This document shows positions 1 through 11,700 of a stretch of DNA of 64,000 bases, piece after piece. The stretch is from Nilaparvata lugens (taxonomy: Eukaryota > Arthropoda > Insecta > Hemiptera > Delphacidae). The DNA lies in contig NC_052507.1 in assembly GCF_014356525.2 (NCBI RefSeq), forward strand, positions 42,265,295 through 42,329,294, in the 5' to 3' direction. Position 1 is the stretch's first letter, and each line of letters opens with the position of its first letter. Below the pieces are notes generated by a model that worked only from the letters and a program-made list of their open reading frames with translations, did not search any database and was not told the origin of the DNA. The position numbers were made by a program, and so were the translations under genes.

Positions 1-1333
1 AAGATCTTTACATCATCTGCATACATCAGACAAAACGAATGCTTTATGATAGCCGGCAAATCGTTGATAAATATTATGAAGAGCAAAGGCCCCAAATTTG
101 AGCCCTGTGAACATCTGATGGGCTACTGAAAGATCTGGAATGGAGACCACCAACAGAAACAAATTGATTCCGATCAGACTGATAGGAGAGAATAAATCTA
201 GCACTTGACAGTGAAAAACCAAAGGATGACGACAATTTCTGGAACAAAATTGTGTGATTCAAAGTATCAAAAGCTTTTGATAAATCTGTATACACAGTAT
301 CAACAGAGTATCTGCATCAAGACAAGCTGATACCTCACTCCGGGAGTGCAATAAATTAGTCACTGTAGACCTGCCTGGACAAAATCCATGCTGGCTATCA
401 ACAATCCACGGTTCTATATGATTGAATATTTTTTTATAGATACATTTTTCGAAAATCTTTGCGAAACAATTAATTACAGGAATTGGACGGTAGTTTTCAA
501 CAGATTGTCTGCTTCCAGCTTTAAAAATAGGAATTACTTTGGCTTGCTTCCACAAATCAGGGAACGTGGATGTTTTTAGTGCCAGATTGAAAATGAACTC
601 AAGCGGTTGAATAAACAAATCAGAGCGCCCCTGATGATATACGGTGGAACCATGTCTGGACCAACAGATCCATTACCTTTCAAGCTTCTTATAGAATAAA
701 TTATATCAGTAATTGAGATAGAATTCAAGTGGAAAGGGGAGTGACCAATTGTGCCATCAAAAACTCCAGCATGATTGGCTTCTGTTGAAAACAGATGAGA
801 AATAATCCGCAAACGCCTCTGGAATCTCATTACCTGTGACAAAAGTATTATTCCATCTCATAAAATTCTGACCGTGTACCCTTCCGATTATTATTTATAT
901 ATGACCAGAAATTCCTCATGTCACCGCCCATACTTGACTGAAATGAATTCATATAAGCCTTATAAGCTTGAGAAATTTCAAGTTTCAAAGTAGATCTCAA
1001 TCTTCTAAATTCCTCTTCGTGATAAGCTGAGACTCTCCTCTTTCGGGCACACTTTTCCTTCCGTTTGATGTCTTGAATTATATCTCTAGTATACCAGCGA
1101 GGGTACCTGCCAATCCGATCACCAACGGCTCTTTTAGGAAAGTACAGGTCAAAACACAAGTAAATTATGTTATAGAAAACTTCAGTTGCCTCATTGACTT
1201 CTGAAAATGAATAGAAAGCGATCCAATCAGTGTCTCTCAGAGATTCATACAAACGGAAAAAATCAGCTCTCTTGAAAACATATTGAACCTTGTCATTTGA
1301 TTCATCTCTGTTATCTGCCCTCATGTGAAGCAA
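1..1333 (-). mobile_element. Decayed non-LTR retrotransposon (LINE) fragment with RT domain
   Basis: Read on the minus strand from 1333 to 1, this is the linker plus reverse-transcriptase region of a LINE polyprotein. The first frame (1333-848) has the basic linker before the RT domain (PRWYTRDIIQDIKRKEK, then a K/R-rich helix). The next piece (842-576) has KGNGSVGPDMVPPYI, then NYRPIPVINCFAKIFEK (618-259), LSKAFDTLNHTIL (295-74), QGSNLGPLLFIIFIND (about 104-60) and the catalytic LMYADDVKI (29-1). Each block sits in a different frame, so there are at least three frameshifts (near 845, 600-580 and 280-105) and the gene is dead. The element runs off the left edge, so its 3' end is not visible. 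The motifs fit the Jockey/CR1/I group; the exact clade is not decided. No endonuclease is seen upstream of 1333, so the copy is probably 5' truncated. Confidence 0.9.
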
Positions 1334-1855
1334 GGGAAAAGAAATTAAAAGCTATCCTACAAGGAATTGCTATAGTCAACAAAAAATGAGTTTGATCATA
1401 CTATATGATTGACAAATTAATTATAATTGTTTTTTATATGATTTGATTATGAAGTGTGTGATTATGTGATTATGAAGTGTATGAAGTTTATATGATTGAC
1501 AGTATGATCTGAAGCAAATCTATCCAACCTAGAACCTTGATTCATGCGGTGTAAGCGATTCACATTGAATATAGCATTGGAGTCTGTTATTACAAAGTTC
1601 ATGGTTATCGAATAAATCTAGAGTATTTAAAGTAACGTGGATGCCAATCTTTTTGAAAGCTTATTGTGCAAAATTATAACAAATACTGAAGCGGTTCGTA
1701 CAGTCGCCAAACGGCGAAATTCACTGTCAAAATAAGAATTTCGTCCGCCAAAATAATGGATGCGACTTATAAAAATATGGAGGGCATAAATCTTGGAGGC
1801 CTGAAGCCAGTTGACAAACATAGCATGTTAATGGTGGGCGTTTATTTATCTGGTG
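1334..1855. other. AT-rich spacer without recognised features
   Basis: There is no convincing coding frame or repeat boundary. The piece around 1400-1500 has loosely repeated ATGATTATGAAGTGT words, suggesting small slippage events. Confidence 0.5.
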
Positions 1856-2330
1856 ACGTCGAAGGAGTAAGAAAAAGGAAAATAAGCAGGAGAAATAGGG
1901 AATTATGAAGGGGATGGATGTGATGAAGAAAGAAGATATGGAGAAGAAGAAGAAGAGAAGAAGAAGAAGAAGAAGAAGAAGAAGAAGAAGAAGAAGAAGA
2001 AGAAGAAGCGTATAGCAGAGAAAGTAGAAGACGAATAAAAAGAAGCAGAAGTGGATTGAGAAGAAGAATAATTTCCAATGCTGACTCAGACACGATTGAG
2101 AAGGAAGAGTCAGAAGAAGATTTAGATTCAAGAAGAGTAGAAGGAGGTTGAAAAATGACGGCTAGTGATAAAAGGGGAGAGGGAAAAAGACGAAAGGACG
2201 AACCTTTGCGAAATGATTTTGTACAGAATAACTCGGCTTATAGATAGTGCACAGGGGAGGACTGTCGTGTTCATGGGTGAAAAGAGGGATGGAGATATGA
2301 GAGTGAAGTATGAGTGCGAGAAAGAGGAAG
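1856..2330. repeat. Purine-rich tract with (GAA)n microsatellite
   Basis: The plus strand is almost all A and G. A nearly pure GAA run occupies about 1941-2008, flanked by less regular GAA/GGA/AGA sequence. The long serine/leucine frames on the opposite strand are simple translations of this run and are not genes. Confidence 0.9.
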
Positions 2331-2801
2331 ACAGTATATTCTGCGCACGCCTTTCACATAAAGCCGGGTTGGTTCCGACGACAAAGTGTTTTAATCAACG
2401 ATAAATAGTCTCTTATCCTTTCTTCCTTCCGTCGCAGGACAATGAAAAGAATCGGTTTTCTGAATAAACAAGGTGACAGTGTGCAACGACCCGTTCTGTT
2501 TTGATGGCAAACGCTAGAAGTCACGTTGAAATACTCCATCCATGTATCAAGGCTACTACTACTAGGCAACTCACACTGTATCTAGGCAGAAGATACTGTG
2601 ATGGACATTGGTGATATCGATTTTGCCCAACAAACAAAACTTTTTGTCATCTTGAATATCGATTATGAATTAGTATGGGCATTCTTCTATTGATTATAAA
2701 TCTCAATTAATTATTCTATTGGAGAGCAAACAGACACCTTCGAGTTAACTTAATTCAAGTACTGCGTTTTTATTTCTACTTTCAATCATATATTAAATCT
2801 T
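2331..2801. other. AT-rich spacer
   Basis: No coding frame with splice-like borders and no repeat unit recognised. Confidence 0.4.
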
Positions 2802-3062
2802 ATATTTATTGCATTAGATTATTGAATATGATGCATAATAAATCTAGAATTCTTATATCTATAAATCTTATACTTATTGCATTACTAATCGTCTAGTCCG
2901 CAATCAATCATGAAATGATTATTGAATATGATGTATAATAAATGTAGACTTCTTATATCTATAAATCTATAAATCTTATACTCATTGCATTACTAATCGT
3001 CTAGTCCGTAATCAATCATGAAATGATTATTGAATAAGATGTATAATAAATAATCTAGAATT
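2802..3062. repeat. Tandem repeat, unit about 100-108 bp, ~2.5 copies
   Basis: The phrase ATTGAATATGATG...ATAATAAAT recurs at 2821, 2921 and 3029. Copies share the downstream words TTCTTATATCTATAAATC and ATTACTAATCGTCTAGTCCG. The second unit is longer because TATAAATC is doubled inside it. Unit lengths are 100 and 108 bp. Confidence 0.85.
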
Positions 3063-3236
3063 CCACCGATATTGTTTGGCATTAGAATTTAATGTTTAAA
3101 GTTACAGCTATTTACAGTTCCTCTGTAAATTGATGTGGAATTTGATCTAGACATTTTTATCCCATGATGATATTTTGAAGTCAACTGAACAACTGTCATT
3201 CTTCACAGTCAGTATATTAAATTTATCACTAATCCT

Positions 3237-3430
3237 CCACCTCATTCCATCACCTCATCCCCACCTCATTCCATCACCTCATCCCCACCTCATTCCATCA
3301 CCTCATCCCTACCTCATTCCATCACCTCATCCCCACCTAATTCCATCAGCTCATCCCTACCTCATTCCACCACCTCATTCCCACCTCATTCCATCACCTC
3401 ATCCCCTCCTCATTCCATCACCCGATCCCC
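3237..3430. repeat. Minisatellite, 24 bp unit, ~8 copies
   Basis: Near-perfect repeats of a 24 bp unit beginning CACCTCATTCCATC and ending ACCTCATCCC. Point variants (CCCTAC, CACCTAATT, CACCACCTC) mark individual copies. Because 24 is a multiple of three it stays open as an HPHLIPSP-type protein repeat on the plus strand, but nothing else indicates a gene. Confidence 0.93.
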
Positions 3431-4543
3431 AAAAAATGTATCATTATTACCTTGAAAGGCATTAAGTTATGATCTTTATATCTTCCCAATGAGAATCACT
3501 CTGCTTCTGTAAAATCAAAATAAAATAAATCTTCATAATCGATTTTGCAGAATGGATCAAGAAATTACTTTGATTCAATATAATATTAATTCATTCAGAT
3601 ATTCTCTACCAGAAAGGGATAACTTTTTTATGGTTGAAAATGGAAATGTTGAAAAAAGACAGATCCTGGCACATTGTGCATAGATGACCAACATGAGATA
3701 TGTTTATATGAGTAGTGACTACGCAACTTGACTCTAGTAATAATTCATCATAGATATATCTATCAGCAAACAAAGGAAATAGATTGAAATAGACACATTG
3801 AACACAGCGAATTGGATAGATGCTGCCTGACTGCTGTACACACAAACACGCGAGCGGGAGGCAGGAAGCCAGCCGGCATAAAAGGACGCCCCATGAGAAA
3901 TTATATCTGAAGATGGTAGAAAGTGGTCGGTGTGTTATCACACAGAAACAGTCGTGAGTCTGCCTGCTCTCTAGCGGTCGCTACAGAAACGAATTCGTCC
4001 AATTTATTATTCTCACGCCATTGATAAATAATTTCTCATCCTGTTCCTGTTGCATTGAGATCGATTGGACAGAAAATACGTAGCAACTTTTATCGAGTCA
4101 TTGTTTTGTCTGCAAGAAAGTCCAATCAATCATGTCTAAACCTACTCACACATATTAATACAATTTGCAAAAAGGATAAACAGTTCCATCCATTTCATTT
4201 GGGAGTGTGGGGGAGATTTGAAGACATCCTACATGTGAACCTGAATGCTGTCAATTTATTTAGAAAATATAATACCCCTTATTCTTGCTGACCCGCTTCC
4301 AGCTTATTGAACCGTAATATTGTGTGATTTCCGGTATCATCAAATTCAGGTTATTTATGAATGTTATTTCTATTTGTTCCATGTCGATTGAATATCAACA
4401 ATAGAATGACATGAACTATAGTCTTGTCTCTTGGATTTTTAAAACTTATACACATTTTATAATCCACTTATGATTCATGAATTGATATTGTAGAGCTTCT
4501 TCATAATACAATGTCACACTAGAATCAATTTACTCAAGTCAAC
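3431..4543. other. Spacer; GC-richer block near 3820-4070
   Basis: Mostly AT-rich. The 3820-4070 stretch is clearly richer in G and C and non-repetitive (contains GCGAGCGGGAGGCAGG and a TCTAGCGGTCGC block), so it could be a regulatory or conserved non-coding element. There is no coding support. Confidence 0.35.
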
Positions 4544-4822
4544 TCATTCAGTAGGGTGTGAAGGTTGAGAATAATTTCCGAGGTTCACAATATTCACAAT
4601 ATCTCGGAAGCCTACATTATACACTACAATGAAATGAAAGTAACTGCTTAATTCAAATGCATCTCTGCCAATAGCATTCATTTCGTAACAGTCCTTCTCA
4701 GAGCATCTAAACTTCCGCAATGTGCTGATATTTCCTGGTTTCTCAATGTAATGCACAGGAATGAGACTTTTCTCAACGAACGTTTGAGCCAAGATTGGAG
4801 GAAATGATTGTCTATAAAATGT
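4544..4822 (-). CDS. Candidate host exon, unknown product
   Basis: On the minus strand a good acceptor (pyrimidine-rich TTCTTGCTCATTCCAG) ends at 4823. It is followed by an open frame beginning TFYRQSFPPILAQTFVEK and containing RKFRCSEKDCYEMNAIGRD, with a stop near 4544. The composition is protein-like (balanced charges, two close cysteines) rather than low-complexity. No donor can be fixed: possible GT sites lie near 4620-4610, or the frame runs to its stop. I recognise no domain. There is no ATG at the start, which fits an internal or last exon. A chance open frame remains possible. Confidence 0.33.
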   Translation of the reverse strand, partial: TFYRQSFPPILAQTFVEKSLIPVHYIEKPGNISTLRKFRCSEKDCYEMNAIGRDAFELSSYFHFIVVYNVGFRDIVNIVNLGNYSQPSHPTE

Positions 4823-7061
4823 CTGGAATGAGCAAGAAAACCGCTTTTATAGTAGAATGAGAGTTTGTCACGCTATAAGAGCATTGCTTAGGGAAGCTAA
4901 AATACGGCCAATGGAGCCAGCAGTTGTAATTCTCACTACTATTCTGTACCAACAACGTAATTCAAACGGGACTTGGGACTTCACATAAGTTGTAGTAGTA
5001 TCACATATGTTCTAGCAGTGCTAGTACTGAATTCTAGTTTAACTCGCTAGTTCTGGTATTTGGTCGAGTTCTTTTTGAAACTGGATTATTGGTATAGAAT
5101 TAAGTTTTTTAATTCCACTATACAAGTAATAATGTTGTAATACAAATATGCACCTAATGTTTCAATAGAAAAATAATGTCCTACTATTGTTTGGAGAGCA
5201 GTTCTAGAAAACCAAATTCAAAATGATAATATGAAATCTTTCCCATTCACCTTATGTCATAAGTTCTACGGGGATGTCACTAAATACGAGAAGGAAAACA
5301 GGTTGAAGATAGAAAATTTTCTTTTTAAAATAAGTTTTCAATGATATTCCATCAAATCTGAATATTCTATTTCTCACAGTTTCCAGTCAATGTTTTTCTT
5401 CTGGAACTGGCCTTCTTCAATTAACTACTGATTTTCTTCAATAATTGAGGTAAAAACTATTACATTTTCGACCACACATAATAATTATGGTCAGAAATGT
5501 ATCTTAATACCATGAAAATTGAATTATTGGTGCCAAATCTCAGATTGATCAAGTGAGCAGATGCGGCACCCAACACTCGACATTGACTGACTCAAACAAC
5601 AGTAACTTTAACAAAAATAGCTTGATTTTTTCTAATTAACTGATAGAATATGTTTAGAAGATTATAAAACAAAAACAGCTATGATTACCTCAATTAACTT
5701 CACGGTCTGGTGGCAAAGTATCGGACATATCAGAATTATTAGATTGAGGGACAGGCAGAGAACCGTCAGAGTGGGAGGCTGCTGTTAAATTAATCAAATT
5801 AATTGATTAATGTTATAATTTATTCAGATTTAGAAGTTTTAAGGGATATTTGTACTGTATTTGAAGACTAGAGACCGCAGCCAAGCTGGAATTCAGCGTT
5901 GTGAGTAGATGATTCTTTCTCATCCTTACTCCTCATTATTCGCTTTCACGAATATTCCCCATTCAGTCACATCAATAAGCAAGAGTAGAGCTCGGGTCAT
6001 TAGAAGTGGTGAATGAGTTCATTTTCCACAATACCGAACATATAACAAGACTTATGTCCAAAGAAGTTGGGCACTCCAAAATGTTAACATCCCGACAAAA
6101 AGCAATAGGGCGGTTACACGATTGATGGACTGTCAATAATATATTATAGGGGAATCGTGTATGTTGGTGTATGTGTTTGTGGGAGTGCACATGTATGGTG
6201 TCTGTGGGAGTGCACGTGTTTCGAGAGTTGTAGAATGCTATCAAGTTGGAGTTAGAGTGTGATGACTGGGAAAGGATATCGATCCTAGGTTCATCAAGTA
6301 TTCAGGCCTGGCGAAGAACACTAACTTGTACTGGGGAGCAGCTATTCATTAGAATGGTGGATCATCGGTACCAAACAGTGATGTCCTCCAGTCCCACAAC
6401 ATGTGGCTACACCAGTTCATCCTTGCATCAAATCGAATCTAACCAAAGTGCCCTCCCTTCTTTGTTCAATTGCCAGTACCCCACTAGAATACATTCCAAG
6501 GATGACTTCACAATGAGTATACTGCATTGAAATCAATTATTTTTTCATTTACACAATTAGTAGACTACTTCACATTTAACTGTATCTTCTTCATTTTTAC
6601 AATTAGTAGATAATTTAGATCGAATAAGATCAAATTTATTTATTAAAATAAATTGATAGATCTAAAAGAGTAATATGTAACCTCCACTCTACAACAATGT
6701 TTATTCCCACTTTTTGTATTTAACATAAAAATTTTGTCAATAATTTTTAAAATGAAATATGCCAATTCAGTCATAATAAGTTTTGTATAATATAATGTTT
6801 AGCAGTATTTGAATATTGTATGAAAAATGTCAGTCATCATTCTAATTTCTCGTAAAATATTTACACATTCTACTCTGGAATTTAATTTATATTCTGATAA
6901 TATGACAGACCTATCAAGATCGAAAATGACACGATAAATGAGAATTGAGCTAAGAATCAACTCACAGTTGTGTGTGGAGAGGTGAAACAAACAACTACAG
7001 TATTTACTTCATTGGACAAATCAGGGACTAAATTTATATTTTTAATGTCTTTCATTCCTGG
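4823..7061. other. Long AT-rich spacer
   Basis: No recognisable gene or full-length element. Around 6170-6230 there is a short doubled GTGGGAGTGCAC word. The open frame near 6246-6530 has neither a clear start nor splice signals. Confidence 0.45.
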
Positions 7062-7194
7062 TTTTTACTTTCCTTGCCCTATTACCATAGGTAAGGAGAG
7101 TATTGCTTTCCGAAAAAAATTGAGGTACCCCAGTTTCTAAATTTCTATACGTTTCAAGGTCCCCTGAGTCCAAAAAAGTGGTTTTTGGGTATTG

Positions 7195-7258
<64 letters not shown>

Positions 7259-7917
7259 CTGTGTACACGATATCTCATCTCCCAATTAACGAAATGACTT
7301 GAAATTTGGAACTTAAGGTCCTTACAATATAAGGATCCGACACAAACAATTTCGATCAAAAGCAATTCAAGATGGCGGCTTAAATGGCGAAAATGTTGTC
7401 AAAAACAGGGTTTTTCGCGATTTTCTCGAAAACGGCTCCAACGATTTTGATTAAAGTTTACCTGAAATAGTCATCGATAAGCTCTATCAACTGCCTTAAG
7501 TCCCATATCTGTAAAAGTTCCAGGAGCTCAACCCCATCTATGCAAAGATTGATTTTAGATTCCCAATTATCAGGCTTCAGATACAATTTAAACAAAAATT
7601 TCCAAGTAAAAAAGATTGAGCATGAAAATCTCTACAATAATTGTTCAGTAACATTATAACCTAAAATTTAAAATTAGCTCGAAATTTGAGAAAATGTTAT
7701 TATTTCAATTGCAAACTGTTGGCAACTGTAGATTCTATTGAATCATTCACTATGAAGAGATAGCAGACTTCGTGTGTCTCCAGCGTTATTGTCCTATCAC
7801 CAGCTGGCTTGGATCTTTGAATAGTAGACTTGAGATGCACGCGTGAGCACTAGCGTCAGGTAATAAATTTTCATAACAGCAAGGAAAGTTGTGTGAGTGC
7901 GACACACCAGATTTTTT
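7062..7917 (+). mobile_element. HINE-like (Helentron-associated-like) repeat, copy 1
   Basis: An 856 bp repeat that matches 32123-32991 along its whole length. It starts with a T-run and ACTTTCCTTGCC (7067-7078) and ends with the near-complement AGCAAGGAAAGT (about 7879-7890), i.e. subterminal inverted repeats. A small hairpin GTGTG...CACAC follows, then a T-run. The core holds a (GT)n microsatellite at 7198-7254. Subterminal inverted repeats, a microsatellite core, a 3' hairpin and T-rich ends are hallmarks of Helentron-associated elements such as Drosophila DINE-1. Assignment to that class is inference. The element is non-coding. Confidence 0.65.
7198..7254. repeat. (GT)n microsatellite in the repeat core
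   Basis: About 28 pure GT units at the position where the second copy (32.2 kb) has (TATG)n followed by (TG)n. Confidence 0.97.
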
Positions 7918-8441
7918 ATGGATAGTTTCAACTCAACTTTGTTTTTAATAGTTTCAACTCAAACATTACTACAGAACGTTATTAATCTTATCTGTATTTT
8001 CACTGGATGTTGACCACATAAGATTCTCCTGCGTCAATATTGAGATATTCTAACAATCATGTCCTTGACAGAATTCGCACTCTGACCAGAATCCTGGACG
8101 TCTCTTATCTAGTCTACACTCTATACAGACTCAAGACCTCTGAACCACTCAAGTAGACCAACCAGGTATTATTGAAGAATTCTGGAGTGAAAAGTGCATT
8201 TTTAGCGAGTAAAGACTGTGGATATGACAGTACTTTCATAATAGAAAATGCGAATGAAGCATCAAATTTATCAATTTCTATAGCACATTATTCATCTCCA
8301 AACTGTAATAAAACATAAACTATAAAACAGGATACATAACTGTATCCCATACTATCCTGAAAATTTATCTGGATAATAGAACACTAGTTATGCCAAGTAT
8401 TTTATGAATGAAAAAAGAAGAATGAATTAGTAGTGATCTAC
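7918..8441. other. AT-rich spacer, probably intron downstream of the 8.5 kb exon
   Basis: No repeat or coding frame seen. It lies on the 3' side of the minus-strand exon and starts with that exon's GT donor. Confidence 0.45.
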
Positions 8442-8772
8442 CGTTGGAGTTGAGCAGCACATCAATGCTGCCTTCAGCGAGGACGGCGTCGGCGTCGGCA
8501 TGATAGCTGATGGAGAGCGTGGCGGCGGCTGCGTCCTCTTGCTGCAAGCGTGCCAACACCGACGCCAATCCGAGTCCCGTCTTGTCGTCTTCATCGTCAT
8601 CGTCCAGGTCACCGTCGTCCCGCAGGTGCAACGTCACCGATCCGTCACTCCCACCCGACCCCGGCCCCGAGTACATGAACACGGCCCCCGCCCCGCCACC
8701 ACTGCCTCCGCCTCCACCGCCCCCGTAGGTCGTCTGCAGCGGCAGCCGCACGCCCGGCACCTCGTGTACTCC
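8442..8772 (-). CDS. Internal coding exon of an unidentified host gene
   Basis: A 331 bp GC-rich island in AT-rich DNA. On the minus strand it follows an acceptor (TTTGTTTGTGTTTCAG, AG at 8774-8773) and ends at a GT donor (AACG|GTAGAT, GT at 8441-8440). The frame between them is fully open: it starts GVHEVPGVRLPLQTTY and runs through a glycine-rich run (about residues 17-30). VTLHLRDDGD and an acidic DLDDDDEDDK follow, then a predicted helix (LASVLARLQQEDAAAAT) and IDVLLNSN before the donor. The exon holds 110 codons plus one base, so its 3' intron is phase 1 and its 5' intron phase 0. I do not recognise the family. The Gly run and acidic stretch suggest a flexible surface segment between folded parts. 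Neighbouring exons must lie outside this window or be too short to see. Confidence 0.72.
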
Positions 8773-8785
8773 CTGAAACACAAAC

Positions 8786-8870
8786 AAAATCAAATCAAAT
8801 TTATTGCTTCAAAATAATACACAAAACAATACATTATTTATTATTGAAAGAAAATCACTTACAAAAAACG
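8786..8870 (-). mobile_element. Retroposon 3' tail next to the exon acceptor
   Basis: On the minus strand the sequence ends AATAAATTTGATTTGATT, the same tail seen at 15.66, 27.06, 31.73 and (partly) 61.99 kb. It stops about 12 bp before the acceptor of the 8442-8772 exon, so the tail supplies part of that exon's pyrimidine tract. The upstream limit of the element is uncertain. Confidence 0.4.
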
Positions 8871-10723
8871 TAATAATTATATCAATCAACTATCTAGAAC
8901 ACATACCACAGTCATAGAATAAACAATCTTATAGGCTACAATAAACAATCTGTAGAGATTTTCCATGGTAGTAACAGTTCCATTCAGTGGTTGGGTGGGC
9001 AACCTCCAAAGTTTGAAAAAGGATGCTGTTATTGTAAAATATATTCAATTAATGGTCATGCCTCAGCTAGATATTAGATAGAAATATTTTAACATAGGTG
9101 GAAGTCATAGAAACTAAAGGATGAATTTGATGATACAGTGCATTGAGAGATATTTTCCATATTCATTATGAGCTAACTTGAAACAAGGAGAAGCTATTGC
9201 AAGATTCTTCTCGTAAGCAGACTTGAGGTATCAATTCAGGACAGAAATGAACTGTTAGTCCAAGTACTAGTGACAGTTATTTTCAATAAAAAAATCTATA
9301 TTTATTGAAAAAATAATTCTCTCACACATATTGCCGTCGTTCAGTTATGGCCAATCGGAGATTGAGAAAAAAACCCTTATGATGACACATTCAAAGTTTG
9401 AATGGAATCTTCATTGCTTTCTCATTTTCACATGGCAGTTGATGAGTCAAAATTGGAAATGTCAAGATTAAACTGCAGATCTCTCACCAGTGTTTATCTG
9501 TAGCTCAGAGAGAAGAATGCCATGTCTTCTGTGTTCTGTTGTGAACTGGATAATTATTTATTGGATAATCTGTCTTATCTCGTATGTGATCGCATAATAA
9601 TTTGTATAAGAATATGAAGTGTGGATAGCAGAATTTGAATCTCATCACCATCACGGTGTACTCACCAAGAAGAGAAAAATATTATTGTTTTTGGAAGAAA
9701 TGTAGATTTTTTAAATTTCATGTAATCTACCAACTTCCAATAGTAGTATTTTCATATAGAATTCAACTTTATTTTCTGAATTGATCATCTGAATGTTGTT
9801 ACTTCATAGAACCAAGAAATGAATGTAGGCTACTCGATGAGATATCCACTAATAAATCCAATTTATAATCGTCTATGATAAACGGCTGGCGACAATTCTT
9901 GATTCTTGATTGGAAATAGATACTCGTATGTTAGCATTGATATTAGCTTAATACCTGTCAGAGAATGGTATCAAGCATAATTCGAAGAAAAGAAAAATCA
10001 ATTATTTAAAATGCTAAATGATAGCTACTTCCAATTCCGAAAAGACGTTAGGCGCTTACAAGGGATTTAAAGAAAGGATATCCATGTTTCAACACCTGCA
10101 GCACTGTTTGTCTAAAAGCTTCATAAATCAGACATGGATTCTCTCTGCGGCTTTTTCTCACGGAGCGATGTTTAACGTTCTACTTAAAACGGATCCTGCA
10201 CTACTTGTGCCTCAAGTTTTACTGTGCTGCAGCACAGTTTCGCTCCCATTCCACTCTTAAACTGGAATTAAAAGATAGTAGAGCATCCTTGTCGTCGTGA
10301 TAGGTTCCACCACATTGCTAGAACCGACTTGGCTCCCGAATAGCTTCGGAGAAATGTTTCTAGTCTCTGGCTAGATCCATAAAAAAAGGAAAATTCGACA
10401 CAGATGACGATTATAGGTTAGATTAGAGCTGGAATAACATTGAGACAACATGGATTGTTCTATAATTTGAATTACTATGCGATTGTCAGGTTATTAGTGC
10501 TGGAGGAAGAGAGGTGACCAGAGTAGGTATGATAATCTTGCATAATGCACTAATACAAGTTATATTGATGAGTAGCAAAAGTCACAATCATTTCTTCTTC
10601 TTGGAAGGCATTTAAATATTCTAGTGAACAAAATCAATTTTATCAATTACATACTCTTATTGTACTTATTCATATGATGAGCTTTGCAGTAATTGGTTGG
10701 AGCTCCAACTGAAATTGTCACCT
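8871..10723. other. AT-rich spacer or intron
   Basis: No recognised element. A slightly GC-richer patch at about 10040-10390 includes a CTGTGCTGCAGCACAG palindrome but lacks splice borders or a plausible protein. Confidence 0.4.
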
Positions 10724-11308
10724 GGTCATATGGGACATATATATGAATCATATATTTATCTCATATTGATCAGGATTTTAGAGTTTTAAATTGTAAAAGT
10801 TTAATGAACAGTGTTTTTGTCTTTGAACAATCTTTGTCATCGACAGAAAGATTGTTTATTTCATTTGTTGTCAAAATTAATGTAGCTTCTCTTTTGTTTT
10901 TAATAACAAACTTGCCGCTTGTGCGACAGATAAAAATATGTACTTGAAATGGCTTTCATGTTTGGCATTGACTGAGTTATATCATAGAGAAACAATAGCC
11001 TAAGTAAAAAATCCCATGGTATAGGGCGTTTATATCGCAACTTTCACTGTTATCTCAAGCCGATTACTGTCGATTATTGTCGTTTTTCACTGTTTTGACC
11101 GGGTAAGCGTTTATGTACGGCACAATATGAGAGACTACCAGCGTCATAAAGCTTCACAGGAAAGAACTACGTGGACTATCAGCTTGAGATAACAGTTAAA
11201 GTTGCGACATAAACGCCCTATACCATGGGATATCTACTTACGCCATTGTTTCTCTATGGTTATATTTAATACCCAAAATTTTACTTTTGGTCAGTGTGAG
11301 AGCTCGTT
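10724..11308. repeat. Direct repeat copy A, interrupted by a MITE
   Basis: Begins GGTCATATGGGACATATATA and ends GAGCTCGTT. Removing the MITE and one target duplication (283 bp) leaves 302 bp, exactly the length of copy B at 11701-12002. The two copies differ at only a handful of positions, such as ACTTGCCGC against ACGTGCCGC. Confidence 0.93.
10983..11258. mobile_element. MITE with ~75 bp TIRs and 7 bp target duplication
   Basis: A 276 bp element starting CATAGAGAAACAATAG and ending ATTGTTTCTCTATG. Inverted arms run inward for about 75 bp (shared words CCCATGGTATAGGGCGTTTAT and GTTATCTCAAGC). It is flanked on both sides by GTTATAT (10976-10982 and 11259-11265). Copy B at 11.95 kb shows the uninterrupted site with a single GTTATAT. 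It is non-coding. The CA...TG ends with a 7 bp duplication could fit the P superfamily, but that assignment is tentative. Confidence 0.92.
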
Positions 11309-11700
11309 CGATAGGACTGAAAGTTAAGTTCGGCTGATCCAGTGAAAAAGGCTAGATTTCGGTTCGTTTAATAGTTCAATTATTCTGTCACAGATCGGGC
11401 AGTATAAAAATAATTGTATTGTTAAGGGAGACGGGTTCTGAGCCTATTCATTGTTTCAGTTAATATTTGTTCTTTTAAAATACTAAAGTCGCGAAATACC
11501 AGTGGATGCCAAAGTGGGAAGCTATTTCAAAAGGTAGGTGACTACTGAATCATTTGTTCTTAAATTTTCATAGCCACAAACATTGAATCCTCATTAGCAG
11601 CAAGCGAGTGTTTTCCTCATTAATTCATATCAAATATTGTCTTATAATCAAAATAATCTTGTTTTGTTCAAATGTATACATGTTAAAGTTTACCATAGAG
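11309..11700. other. Spacer between the two direct repeats
   Basis: AT-rich. Contains a GGTAGGTGACTACTG donor-like word near 11533 but no supported exon. Confidence 0.35.

Noticed and set aside
3175..3465. Plus-strand frame with HPHLIPSP repeats
   Set aside because: Explained by a 24 bp minisatellite that happens to be a multiple of three.
7042..7365. Frame with a long HTHTHT run, and its twin at 32.1-32.4 kb
   Set aside because: The run is the GT microsatellite of a non-coding repeat.
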